51,840 nt of DNA. Origin: Rubrivivax gelatinosus (lineage in GTDB: Bacteria; Pseudomonadota; Gammaproteobacteria; Burkholderiales; Burkholderiaceae_C). Below are positions 27,871 through 41,817 of the stretch, piece after piece. A model generated the notes under the pieces. It saw nothing but the letters and a program-made list of their open reading frames with translations, did not search any database and was not told the origin of the DNA. The stretch spans positions 1 through 51,840 of the forward strand of contig NZ_NRRU01000030.1 in the NCBI RefSeq assembly GCF_016583785.1, in the 5' to 3' direction. Both the position numbers and the translations under genes were made by a program. How positions within the stretch are numbered: the first letter of the stretch is position 1; every line of letters starts with the position of its first letter.

Positions 27871-27961
27871 AGAGTCGGTGCTCCCAGCACCTGGGGGCCA
27901 GCCGGACGGCGGGCCGATCACCCGGTGGGCCAGCCCGCCGCGACGAGCACGAGGAGACAAG

Positions 27962-28939
27962 ATGACGAGATGGCTGAAGACCACGCTGGCCTTGCTGCTG
28001 GCTGCACCGATGGCGGCGGCGCTGGCCCAGGGGGCGACGTTCCCCGAACGCGACAAGCCGCTGCGCATCGTCGTGCCCTTTGCCGCCGGCGGCGGCGTCG
28101 ACGCCGCGGCGCGGCTGCTGGGCACGCAGCTGCAGAAGCAGCTCGGCGTCACCGTGCTGGTCGAGAACCGGGCCGGCGGCAGCGGCACCATCGGCGGCCG
28201 GGCGGTGCAGTCGGCGCCGGCCGACGGCCAGACGCTGCTGTTCTCGGCGGCGACTCACGTGCTCGCCCGGCAGGTGCTGAAGGCCTCGCCCTACGACCCG
28301 CAGACCGACTTCGTGCCGGTGGCCCGCGTCGGCGAGGCGCCGCTGATGCTCGTGATCGCCCCGTCCAAGACGCAGACCCGGCTGGCCGACGTGCTCGCCG
28401 CGATCCGCCAGCAGCCCGACAAATGGTCGGCCGGCATTCCCGCGGCCGGCGCCCCCAGCCACCTGGCGACGCTGCTGATGGCGCGCGAGGGCGGGCTGAA
28501 GCTGAGTTTCGTGCCCTACAAGGGCACGCAGCCGGCGCTGATGGACGTCGCCGGCGGCCACACCGACCTGGTGCTGGACTCGATGATCTCGCTGCTGCCG
28601 ATGGCCAAGGCGGGCAAGGTCAGGCCGATCGCGATCACCTCGGTGCGGCGCAGCACGCTGGCGCCCGAGGTGCCGACCTTCAAGGAAGCCGGGCTGCCCG
28701 AGTTCGCCTATGCCTCGTGGTACGGCGTCTGGGCGCCCGGCGGCACGCCGGCGGCCCGGGTGACGGTGCTGAACAGCGCGGTCAACGCCGCCACCGCCGA
28801 GCTGGCGCGCACCGGGGCCTGGGCGAACCTGGGCATCAGCCCGGTCACCGAGAACGCCGACCAGTTCAAGCGTTTCATTGCGCGCGACGTCGCCCAGGGC
28901 GCCGAACTGCTGCGCAGCGCCGGTTTCCAGCCGGAGTGA
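27962..28939 (+). CDS. Bug/TctC-family periplasmic solute receptor
   Basis: A 325-residue exported binding protein of the tripartite tricarboxylate transporter family, greatly expanded in Burkholderiales. A signal peptide ends at ALAQ (about residue 22). The mature start FPERDKPLRIVVPFAAGGGVDAAARLL contains the typical VPFAAGG-D-AR ligand loop. QQLGVTVLVENRAGGSGTIGG and the GVWAPGGTPA motif are also family features. Ligands are usually carboxylates or aromatic acids; this one's is unknown. ATG 27962 follows GAGGAG. No TctA/TctB membrane partner is in the window. A porin gene follows at 74 bases. Confidence 0.9.
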   Translation: MTRWLKTTLALLLAAPMAAALAQGATFPERDKPLRIVVPFAAGGGVDAAARLLGTQLQKQLGVTVLVENRAGGSGTIGGRAVQSAPADGQTLLFSAATHVLARQVLKASPYDPQTDFVPVARVGEAPLMLVIAPSKTQTRLADVLAAIRQQPDKWSAGIPAAGAPSHLATLLMAREGGLKLSFVPYKGTQPALMDVAGGHTDLVLDSMISLLPMAKAGKVRPIAITSVRRSTLAPEVPTFKEAGLPEFAYASWYGVWAPGGTPAARVTVLNSAVNAATAELARTGAWANLGISPVTENADQFKRFIARDVAQGAELLRSAGFQPE

Positions 28940-29013
28940 TGCCGCTAAGCTGCTGAAGCACCGGCGCGCCGGCGCCGCGGTCCGTTCCCGACATGCAGAC
29001 AGCGAGGACGAAG

Positions 29014-30111
29014 ATGACGATCCGCCTGCTCACCATCGTCGCCGCCGCCGGCCTGGGTGCCGCGCCGGCACTGGCCCAGTCGTCGATCACCCTCGGCGGC
29101 ACTGTCGACGTCGGCGTGCGTCAGGTGAAGAACGGCACGCTCGGCAGCGTCAGTTCCAGTGTCAGCGGCGCCAACAGCACCAGCAAGCTGGTGCTGCGTG
29201 GCCAGGAAGACCTGGGCGCCGGCCTCAGCGCCGGCTTCTATCTCGACGGCACGATCTTCGCCGACAGCGGCGGCACCAGCACCCCGTTCTGGGACCGGCG
29301 CTCGACCCTCAGCCTGGCGCACCGGGACGGGGGCGAGCTGCGCCTGGGCCGCGACTGGGTGCCAACGCACCTGGTGTGGAGCGCCGCCGACCCCTTTGCC
29401 ACGCTGGGCATCGCCGGCGCCAACACCTTCCGCTCGACGCAGTCGCGCGCGATCGGTCAGGCCTTCGGCAGCACGGCCGCGGCGCTGGCGCAGAGCCCGA
29501 CGCTGCGTGTCGCCAACGTCGTCGAGTACTTCCTGCCCAGCGGCCTGGCCGGCTTCTCCGGCGCGCTGATGGCCAGCGCCGGCGAAGGCGGCAGCGCCGG
29601 CACCGGCTCGACGCGCGGCGACGGCTGGCGCCTGGGCTGGACCGACGGCCGGCTGAACCTCGGTGCCGCCCAGTTCAGCACCCGCAACGCCAACGGCGGC
29701 CAGGACTTCAAGGACCAGACCTGGGGCGCGTCCTGGGACTTCGGCTGGGTGCGCGCCAGCGCCGGCCAGCGGCGCTGGGTGTACGGCAGCGACCGCACGA
29801 CGAACACGCTGGTCGCGGCCGTGATCCCGGCCGGCCCCGGCGTCGTCAAGCTGAGCCATCTGCGCGCCAACCAGCAGGGCGCGAGCGCGGCGCTCAGCGC
29901 CAACGACGCCAGCCTGACCGGCGCCGGCTACGTCTGCAACCTGTCCCGGCGCAGCGCGCTCTACGCCCATCTCGCGCGGCTGAAGAACCAGGGCGGCGCC
30001 ACGTTCACGATCGCCGGCGGCGCGGCGACGAGCGCGCTGCCGACGGCGCCGAACTACTTCGGCGGCCAGAGCTCGACGGCCTTCGAGCTGGGCCTGCGGC
30101 ACGATTTCTGA
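29014..30111 (+). CDS. Gram-negative trimeric porin
   Basis: A 365-residue outer-membrane porin of the betaproteobacterial type (porin_4-like). A signal peptide ends at ALAQ (about 22), then SSITLGGTVDVGVR begins the first strand. LVLRGQEDLGAGLSAGFYL and WDRRSTLSLAHRDGGELRLGRDW are the hallmark blocks, and the chain ends in a C-terminal phenylalanine (LGLRHDF). ATG 29014 follows GCGAGGA at 29001-29007; an ATG at 28993 is less likely. It may form a two-gene unit with the Bug receptor upstream, giving outer- and inner-stage capture of the same kind of small anion. Confidence 0.88.
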   Translation: MTIRLLTIVAAAGLGAAPALAQSSITLGGTVDVGVRQVKNGTLGSVSSSVSGANSTSKLVLRGQEDLGAGLSAGFYLDGTIFADSGGTSTPFWDRRSTLSLAHRDGGELRLGRDWVPTHLVWSAADPFATLGIAGANTFRSTQSRAIGQAFGSTAAALAQSPTLRVANVVEYFLPSGLAGFSGALMASAGEGGSAGTGSTRGDGWRLGWTDGRLNLGAAQFSTRNANGGQDFKDQTWGASWDFGWVRASAGQRRWVYGSDRTTNTLVAAVIPAGPGVVKLSHLRANQQGASAALSANDASLTGAGYVCNLSRRSALYAHLARLKNQGGATFTIAGGAATSALPTAPNYFGGQSSTAFELGLRHDF

Positions 30112-30132
30112 CGGCCGCCGGCCGCGGCGGGC

Positions 30133-30954
30133 TCAGACCGTCACCGCCAGCAGCACGTCCGAGGCCTTGATCAAGGCCGTCACCCGCAGCCCCGGCGCCA
30201 GTGCCAGCGCTTCGGCGCTGGCCTGGGTGACGACGGCCACCAGGCGGCCACCGCCGTCGACCTCCAGCAGCACCTCGGTGTTGACGCTGCCGGGCGTGAG
30301 CGTCAGCACCGTGCCCGGCAGCTGGTTGCGTGCCGAGAAACGCATCGACTCGATGCCGGTGGCGAGGATGACGTTGCCCGCCTGCACCATCGCCACCACT
30401 GGCGCCCGTGTGTGCAGCCCCAGAGCCTCGGTGCTGCCGCGCGTGACGATCGCCACCAGGCGCATGCCGCCGGGCAGCGTCAGCTCGATCTCGTCGTTGA
30501 CGGCGCCGGCGCGCAGCGCCGACACGGTGCCGAGGAACTGGTTGCGCGCCGTCGTGCGCACGTTGAGCACCTTCAGCAGCGAGAAGTCCTGCTCCAGGTC
30601 GAAGGCCTCGCGCGCGAGCATCTCGACGAAACGCTCGTGCACCGCCTCGACCTGGGCGTAGCGCTCGAGCAGGCGCTGGCCACGTTCGGTCAGCCGGGTC
30701 GAGCCGCCGCCGCGGCCACCGGGCCGGCGCTCGACCAGCGGCTCGCCGGCCACCCGGTTCATCGTGTCGACGGCGTCCCAGGCGGCCTTGTAGCTGATGC
30801 CGAAGGCCTTGGCCGCCTGCGTGATCGAGCCCTGCTCGACGACCGCGCGCAGCAGCCCCATGCGTGCGTGGCTGCCCAGGTTGCGGCCGTCGGCCGTGAT
30901 CCACAGCTCGCCGCCCACGCCCAGCCGCGGCGTCTTGTCCCGCTTGTGCGCCAT
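30133..30954 (-). CDS. modE: Molybdate-responsive transcriptional regulator ModE
   Basis: A 273-residue protein with the ModE layout. The N-terminal winged helix-turn-helix has GSITQAAKAFGISYKAAWDAV at about 42-62 and PGGRGGGSTRLTERGQRLL in the wing. Two C-terminal Mop/TOBE molybdate-binding domains follow (about 132-196 and 204-272), each starting with a SARNQ/TARNQFLGTV-like motif. When molybdate is bound, the dimer binds palindromic Mo-boxes. No modABC transport genes are adjacent, which is unusual. Instead modE is divergent from a TonB receptor operon, with two ModE-box-like dyads between them. Identity is secure; its targets here are inferred. Confidence 0.93.
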   Translation of the reverse strand: MAHKRDKTPRLGVGGELWITADGRNLGSHARMGLLRAVVEQGSITQAAKAFGISYKAAWDAVDTMNRVAGEPLVERRPGGRGGGSTRLTERGQRLLERYAQVEAVHERFVEMLAREAFDLEQDFSLLKVLNVRTTARNQFLGTVSALRAGAVNDEIELTLPGGMRLVAIVTRGSTEALGLHTRAPVVAMVQAGNVILATGIESMRFSARNQLPGTVLTLTPGSVNTEVLLEVDGGGRLVAVVTQASAEALALAPGLRVTALIKASDVLLAVTV

Positions 30955-31020
30955 CCCTGTGCTCCCGCGCCGATTCTCTTGCGCGACAGGATAGCCGCCG
31001 GCGTGCGCCGTGCCGGCATG

Positions 31021-31046
31021 GCGTCATGTTGTCAGCTATATGACGC
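31021..31046. promoter_or_regulatory. ModE-box-like dyad 1 (modE side)
   Basis: Left arm GCGTCATGTT (31021-31030), six-base spacer, right arm TATATGACGC (31037-31046). The outer six bases are exact inverses. It lies 66 bases upstream of the modE start. Against the remembered ModE consensus (ATCGnTATATA, 6 bases, TATATAACGAT) I count 13 of 21 matches. It shares ATGTT-N6-TATAT with dyad 2, with identical spacing. Confidence 0.6.
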
Positions 31047-31070
31047 ACTCTGTTGCGCGCCATTGCCGGT

Positions 31071-31088
31071 TTGTCGTCTATGCGACAA
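31071..31088. promoter_or_regulatory. Perfect 6-6-6 dyad midway between the ModE-like boxes
   Basis: TTGTCG (31071-31076) and CGACAA (31083-31088) are exact inverses around TCTATG. Its centre is 46 bases from dyad 1 and 44 from dyad 2. The arm sequence differs from the Mo-box pattern, so a different regulator may bind here. Confidence 0.5.
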
Positions 31089-31110
31089 GGAAATCCTGTG
31101 CGCACGGATG

Positions 31111-31136
31111 TCGTTATGTTGGAACGTATATTGCGA
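31111..31136. promoter_or_regulatory. ModE-box-like dyad 2 (TonB receptor side)
   Basis: Left arm TCGTTATGTT (31111-31120), spacer GGAACG, right arm TATATTGCGA (31127-31136). I count 16 of 21 matches to the remembered ModE consensus. It ends 37 bases before the TonB receptor start. TATATT at 31127-31132 could itself be the -10 box, in which case bound ModE would repress. The centre-to-centre distance to dyad 1 is 90 bases. Confidence 0.65.
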
Positions 31137-31173
31137 TCAGGCTTCACCGTCCCGTCACCCAACCCTCCCGGCG

Positions 31174-33177
31174 ATGAAACCTCACACCGCACCCACCTGG
31201 CTGGCGCTGGCTTGCGCCACCGTCCTGGCGCCGCCCACACGCGCCGACGACACCGTCTTCGACCTCGGCACCATCACCGTCACCGGCGCGCGCGCCCAGG
31301 TTGGCGAGATGCCGCAGGACCAGGCCGGCTCGGTCGTGACACGCAGCCAGATGCAGCAGTTCGGCCGCGACACCGTCGGCGACGCCGTCGCGCTGCTGCC
31401 CGGCGTCACGCTGTCGAACAACCTGCGCAACGAGCAGATGGTCTACGTGCGCGGCTTCGACGCGCGCCAGGTGCCGCTGTTCATCGACGGCGTGCCGGTG
31501 TATGTGCCTTATGACGGTTATGTCGACTTCGGCCGCTTCGGCACCGGCGACATCGCCGCGATCCAGGTCGCCAAGGGCTACAGCTCGGTGGCCTACGGCG
31601 CCAACGCGCTCGGCGGCGCGGTCAACCTCGTCACGCGCAAGCCGGTCTCGGCCTTCGAAGGCGACGCCCAGCTCGGCGCCGGTGCCGGCGGCGAGCGCAA
31701 GGCCGGCGTCAACGTCGGCACGCGCCAGGGCATCTGGTACGCGCAGGCCGGCGCCTCCTACCGCGAGGCCGACGGCATGCGTCTGTCCTCCGACTTCAAG
31801 CCGACCACCACCGAAGACGGCGGCCTGCGCGAGAACTCCGACCGCCGCGACAGCAAGCTGTCGCTGAAGCTGGGCCTGACGCCCGCCGGCGGCGACGAGT
31901 ACGCGCTGTCCTACACCCGCCAGGACGGCGAGAAAGGCCAGCCGCCGTCCACCGACCCGGCTTCGGCGCGCTACTGGCGCTGGCCGTACTGGGACAAGGA
32001 GAGCCTGTACTTCGTCTCCAGCACCGCGCTCGGCGGCGTCGAGAAGCTCAAGCTGCGCCTGTATCACGACGCCTTCGACAACGAGGTCGACAGCTACACC
32101 GACGCCAGTTACACGACGCTGCTCACCAGCGGCCGCGGCAGCGTCTCCACCGGCCGCAGCATCTACCACGACCGCACCACCGGCGCTGCCGTCGAGCTCG
32201 AGTCGCGGCGCTGGCAGGCGCATCTGCTGCGCCTGGTGCTGCAGCACAAAGCCGACCGCCACCGCGAGCTCGACGCCAACGGCACGCTCAACGCCCGCTA
32301 CGAGGACACGCTGCGTTCGTTCGGCGCCGAGGACCTGGTCGAGCTGGCGCCGCAGTGGCAGCTCTCGGTCGGCGCGGCGCACCACGAGCTGCGTCCGGAC
32401 GAGGTGTACAGCACCAGCAGCCGCTACGCGCTGCCGTCGAGCAGCGGCGCCACCAACCTGCAGGCCGGCCTGTTCCACGACCTGACGCCGCTGGACCGCA
32501 CCTACCTGACGCTGGCGCGCAAGACGCGCCTGCCGACGCTCAAGGACCGCTACTCGCAGCGCCTGGGCAACTACGTCGAGAACCCCGACCTGGGCGCCGA
32601 GACCGCGCTCAACCTCGAGGCCGGCTACCAGGGCCGGCCGCTGGCCGCGTTGCCCGCGCTGGACGTCGAGGCTGCGGTCTTCCGCAGCCGCATCGACGAC
32701 AAGATCCAGTCGGTGTTCGTCGCCGGCGGCAGCTCCTGCAGCTCGAGCACGCCCTGCCAGATGCGCAACGTCGGCGAGGCGCGTGTCTACGGCCTCGAAC
32801 TCGGCGCGCGCGGCAGCGTGCTGCCCTGGCTGGACCTGGGTGGCAACTTCACCGCGATGAAGCAGAAGAACGTCAGCAACCCCGACACCCGCCTCGTCGG
32901 CGTGCCCGACCGCAAGCTCTTCGCCTATGCCGTGGTCCGCACCGGCGCGCAGCTCTCGTGGCAGGCGACGGCCGAGTACGACAGCCGGCGCTGGGTCAGC
33001 GACACCGTCGCGCTCGGCGGCTTCAGCGTCTTCGGGCTCAAGGCGAGCTGGAAGCCGCTGCCGGCGCTGACGCTGGAGGCCGCCGTCGACAACGTCGGCG
33101 ACAAGAACTACGCGCTCGACGCCGGCTTCCCGGCGGCCGGCCGCAGCTGGCGCACGGATCTTCGTTATGCATTCTGA
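31174..33177 (+). CDS. TonB-dependent outer-membrane receptor
   Basis: A 667-residue receptor. A signal peptide ends near residue 24 (PTRA), followed at once by a TonB-box-like DTVFDLGTITVTGAR. The plug domain (about 38-145) has GDAVALLPGVTLSNN, VYVRGFDARQVPLFIDGVPV and GYSSVAYGANALGGAVNLVTRKP. The 22-strand barrel follows, ending in the outer-membrane phenylalanine (TDLRYAF). It imports a large or scarce ligand using TonB energy: iron chelate, vitamin or metal complex. ATG 31174 was chosen from signal peptide position; the ribosome-binding site is weak. It is the first gene of a three-gene operon and lies behind a ModE-box-like site. Confidence 0.9.
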   Translation: MKPHTAPTWLALACATVLAPPTRADDTVFDLGTITVTGARAQVGEMPQDQAGSVVTRSQMQQFGRDTVGDAVALLPGVTLSNNLRNEQMVYVRGFDARQVPLFIDGVPVYVPYDGYVDFGRFGTGDIAAIQVAKGYSSVAYGANALGGAVNLVTRKPVSAFEGDAQLGAGAGGERKAGVNVGTRQGIWYAQAGASYREADGMRLSSDFKPTTTEDGGLRENSDRRDSKLSLKLGLTPAGGDEYALSYTRQDGEKGQPPSTDPASARYWRWPYWDKESLYFVSSTALGGVEKLKLRLYHDAFDNEVDSYTDASYTTLLTSGRGSVSTGRSIYHDRTTGAAVELESRRWQAHLLRLVLQHKADRHRELDANGTLNARYEDTLRSFGAEDLVELAPQWQLSVGAAHHELRPDEVYSTSSRYALPSSSGATNLQAGLFHDLTPLDRTYLTLARKTRLPTLKDRYSQRLGNYVENPDLGAETALNLEAGYQGRPLAALPALDVEAAVFRSRIDDKIQSVFVAGGSSCSSSTPCQMRNVGEARVYGLELGARGSVLPWLDLGGNFTAMKQKNVSNPDTRLVGVPDRKLFAYAVVRTGAQLSWQATAEYDSRRWVSDTVALGGFSVFGLKASWKPLPALTLEAAVDNVGDKNYALDAGFPAAGRSWRTDLRYAF

Positions 33178-33184
33178 GCACCCC

Positions 33185-34486
33185 ATGGCTACAACTTCCT
33201 CCACCCGTCGCCGCTTCCTGGCCGGCTGTGCCGCCGTCGTGGCCGCGGCCGGGCTGCCGGCCGCCCAGGCCCGCAGCCGGCGACCGGTCGTCGTGCTGAC
33301 CGCGTATCCGCAGGAGACGATCTCGCGTTTCGAGGCCGCCTTCGAGAAGGCCGAGCCCGGCGCCCGGCTGCAGGTCCTCTGGCGCCTGCCGCACGAGATG
33401 CCGGCCTATCTGGCGTCGCCCGAGGGGCGCGGCGTCGACCTCGTCTGGGCGGCGTCGCCGCGCACCTTCCAGGCGCTCAAACGCGACGGCGCGCTGGCGG
33501 TGCTCGATGCGCAGGACGTGCCGCGCGCCGGCCTGCCCGAGCGCCTGGGCGGCACCACGATCTCCGACCCCGACGGCCATTTCCTGGCCACCGAGATCGC
33601 CGGCTACGGTTTCGTCTACGCCCCGCGCCAGCTCGCCGATCTCGGCCTGGCCGTGCCTGCCGACTGGCCCGATCTGGCCGCGCCGCACTGGGCCGGGCGC
33701 ATCGCCGCGCCGGTGCCGTCGCGTGTCGGCTTCGCGCCGGTGCTGGTCGACATCGTGCTGCAGGCCTTCGGCTGGGAACGCGGCTGGGCGCTGTGGAGCG
33801 CCATCGCCGGCAACGCACGCTGGGTGAACGTCGGCGGCACGCTGATCGGCGACGAGGTCGCCAGCGGCCGGGCCGCGATCGGCCTGACGATCGACTTCTT
33901 CGCCGCCTCGGCCGTGGCGCGCGGTGCGCCGCTGCGTTTCGCCTACCCGGCGCACGGCGGCGTCAACCCCGCGCACGTGGCGCTGCTGCGCCGCGCGCCC
34001 AACCGTGCCGGCGCGCTCGCCTTCGTGCGCTATGTGCTGTCGGACGCCGGGCAGCTGCTGCTGGCCGACCCCGGCATCCGCAAGCTGCCGGTGCGGCCTT
34101 CGGTCTATGCGCGGCTGCCGGCGGACTACTTCAACCCCTTCGAGGCTGCCGCGCGTGGCGGTTACGGCTACGACAACGCCGCCACCCAGCCGCGGCTGGG
34201 GCTGCTGGCGGCGCTGTTCGAGCAGGCCTTCGTCGTCGACCACGCCGAACACGCGGCTCTCTGGCGCCAGCTGCACGCCGCCGAGGCGGCCGGGCGCGAC
34301 GTGGCCGCCGCGCGGGCGCTGCTGGAGGCGCCGCCGCTCGACGCCGCCGCGGCCGCCGACCCCGCGCTGGCCGCGCAGCTGCACTTCGTCGAACACGGCG
34401 CCCCGGTGCCGGCTTCGGCGCTGGAGCAGGGCTGGCGCGCAGCCGCGGCGCAGCGGCGCCGGCAAGCCGCGGCGCTGCTGGCGTGA
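33185..34486 (+). CDS. Tat-exported ABC-type substrate-binding protein (iron/FbpA-like class)
   Basis: A 433-residue periplasmic binding protein of the class used for ferric ion and similar solutes. The N-terminus carries a twin-arginine signal (STRRRFLAGCAAVVAAAGLPAAQA, Arg8-Arg10). The fold shows LTAYPQETISRFEAAFEKAEPG, VDLVWAASPRTFQAL and NPAHVALLRRAPNRAGALAFVRYVLSDAGQ, the last typical of COG1840-type proteins. An extra Ala-rich helical tail of about 100 residues follows (from about 330). No permease or ATPase gene is in the window, so its transport partner is elsewhere or absent. ATG 33167, inside the TonB gene end, is an alternative start. The next gene overlaps by 4 bases. Confidence 0.78.
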   Translation: MATTSSTRRRFLAGCAAVVAAAGLPAAQARSRRPVVVLTAYPQETISRFEAAFEKAEPGARLQVLWRLPHEMPAYLASPEGRGVDLVWAASPRTFQALKRDGALAVLDAQDVPRAGLPERLGGTTISDPDGHFLATEIAGYGFVYAPRQLADLGLAVPADWPDLAAPHWAGRIAAPVPSRVGFAPVLVDIVLQAFGWERGWALWSAIAGNARWVNVGGTLIGDEVASGRAAIGLTIDFFAASAVARGAPLRFAYPAHGGVNPAHVALLRRAPNRAGALAFVRYVLSDAGQLLLADPGIRKLPVRPSVYARLPADYFNPFEAAARGGYGYDNAATQPRLGLLAALFEQAFVVDHAEHAALWRQLHAAEAAGRDVAAARALLEAPPLDAAAAADPALAAQLHFVEHGAPVPASALEQGWRAAAAQRRRQAAALLA

Positions 34487-35817
34487 GCCCACGGTCCGCG
34501 TCGCGCCGCCTGCGGCGCTGTGCCTGGCTGCTGGCGGCGCTGGCGCCGCTGGCCGGCGCCCAGGGCCAGGCGGTGGCCGACAGCAGCGCCCAGGCCTTCA
34601 GCCACCCCGTCGCCGGCCTGGATGCGGCGGGGCTCGAGACCTTCTTCGAAGGCCGCAACCTGTTCCAGCGCGCCTGGATCGCCGGCGCGCGCCACGAGGG
34701 CGACAGCCGCGGGCTGGGGCCGCTGTACAACCGGCTGTCCTGCATCGCCTGCCACCCCGACAACGGCCGCGGCCAGGCGCCGGCCGGGCCCGACGAGCGC
34801 ATGCTGTCCATGCTGGTGCGCCTGTCGGTGCCTGGCCGCGGCGCGCACGGCGGCCCGCGCCCGCACCCGGTCTACGGCGAGCAGCTGAACGAAGAAGGCG
34901 TGCCCGGCGTGCCCGGCGAAGGCCGGGCCCGTCTGCGCTGGGTGCCTGTGCTGCACGTCGGTGCCGACGGCAGCCGCAGCCAGCTGCGCCGCCCGCAGCT
35001 GCAGTTCCGCGAACTCGGCTACGGCGCGCTGCGGCCGGTGCTGCTGTCGCCGCGTGTCGGCTCGGTCGTCTACGGGCTGGGCCTGCTGCAGGCGGTGCCC
35101 GACGCCGCGCTGCAGGCGCTGGCGCGCACACCCCGGCCCGACGGCATCCGCGGCCGGCTGAACCGCGTCTGGGACCCGGTGACGCAGCGCCCGGCCATCG
35201 GCCGCTTCGGCTGGAAGGCGAACGCCGCCAGCGTGCAGGCCCAGGTGCTGCAGGCGGCGCTGGGCGACCTGGGGCTGACATCTGACGTGCTGCCGGCCGC
35301 CAACTGCATGCCGGCGCAGACCGCGTGCCGCGCCCGGGCGCGCCACGAAGAGGTCGACCTGGCGCCCGCCGAGGTGCAGGCGCTCGCCTTCTACATGAGC
35401 CGGCTGGCGCCGCCGGCACCGCGCAAGGCCGGCGATCCGGCCGTCGAACGCGGCCGGCGCCTCTTCGAGCAGGCCAACTGCAGCGCCTGCCACCTGCCCG
35501 CGCTGCCGCAGCCGGCGGGGGCCGAGCCGGCTGCCGCCTACACCGACCTGCTGCTGCACGACATGGGCCCCGGCCTGGCCGACGGCCGGCCCGACTTCCG
35601 CGCCGGCGGCCGCGACTGGCGCACCGCGCCGCTGTGGGGCATAGGCCTCGTGCCCACCGTCAACGGCCACAGCGAATATCTGCACGACGGCCGCGCCCGC
35701 AACCTGCACGAAGCCGTGCTGTGGCACGACGGCGAAGCCCGGCAGTCGCGCCGGCGTTTCGAGCGCATGACGGCGGCCGACCAGGGCGCGCTGCTGGCCT
35801 TTCTGGCCTCGCTTTGA
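34483..35817 (+). CDS. Di-haem cytochrome oxidoreductase (DUF1111/COG3488-like)
   Basis: A 444-residue exported c-type cytochrome. The signal peptide runs RRCAWLLAALAPLAGAQG. There are two haem-binding motifs, CIACH (Cys87-His91) and CSACH (Cys333-His337). The first lies in GPLYNRLSCIACHPDNGRG and the end has PLWGIGLVPTVNGHSEYLHDGRARNLHEAVLWH, both typical of the predicted thiol oxidoreductase family. The GTG start at 34483 overlaps the upstream stop (GTGA), indicating tight coupling with the binding-protein gene. COG3488 genes are known near iron-uptake genes in other bacteria. Its reaction is unknown; a periplasmic redox step on the imported ligand is my inference. Confidence 0.8.
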   Translation: MSPRSASRRLRRCAWLLAALAPLAGAQGQAVADSSAQAFSHPVAGLDAAGLETFFEGRNLFQRAWIAGARHEGDSRGLGPLYNRLSCIACHPDNGRGQAPAGPDERMLSMLVRLSVPGRGAHGGPRPHPVYGEQLNEEGVPGVPGEGRARLRWVPVLHVGADGSRSQLRRPQLQFRELGYGALRPVLLSPRVGSVVYGLGLLQAVPDAALQALARTPRPDGIRGRLNRVWDPVTQRPAIGRFGWKANAASVQAQVLQAALGDLGLTSDVLPAANCMPAQTACRARARHEEVDLAPAEVQALAFYMSRLAPPAPRKAGDPAVERGRRLFEQANCSACHLPALPQPAGAEPAAAYTDLLLHDMGPGLADGRPDFRAGGRDWRTAPLWGIGLVPTVNGHSEYLHDGRARNLHEAVLWHDGEARQSRRRFERMTAADQGALLAFLASL

Positions 35818-36017
35818 CCGCAACGCACGGTGCATACCCTCGCCCCGGATCTGTCGTCGCCAAACGGATAATGATCCCGGGCGTTGCGCGCGCGACGCTG
35901 CTAGATTCAGCACATCGAATGCATGGCCGAATTCAGTGGAACGTGCATGACCCCTCCAGACTGCCGACTCCCGGCGCGTCCCGGGCTTGATCGGCGCGGC
36001 CCTGGAGCCGCGGCCGC

Positions 36018-38477
<2,460 letters not shown>

Positions 38478-38654
38478 CGGCAGGCCGGCGCGGGAGTCGC
38501 CCGCATCGGGCTTTCCCATGTCCGACAGTGACTGTTTTGCATCAAGATCTGATGGCCCAGCCTGCTACAGCTGCTTGATTTGCTTGCATCATGAATCAGG
38601 GCCTGTCGCCATGTGACCGGCGGCCCTGGAGGCCGTGAACCGAGCATCCTTCGC

Positions 38655-41792
<3,138 letters not shown>

Positions 41793-41817
41793 GCCGAGGC
41801 GGTATCGGCGCCGCGCT

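Noticed and set aside
30112..30132. GC-rich inverted sequence between the porin and modE stops as a terminator
   Set aside because: Only CCGCC/GGCGG pairs around a 6-base loop without a T-run; common by chance at this GC content.
35867..35875. GATAATGAT, nine bases identical to part of the Fur box
   Set aside because: The second half of the Fur box is absent and the position is downstream of the cytochrome gene and 140 bases before a kinase start. Too little to call.
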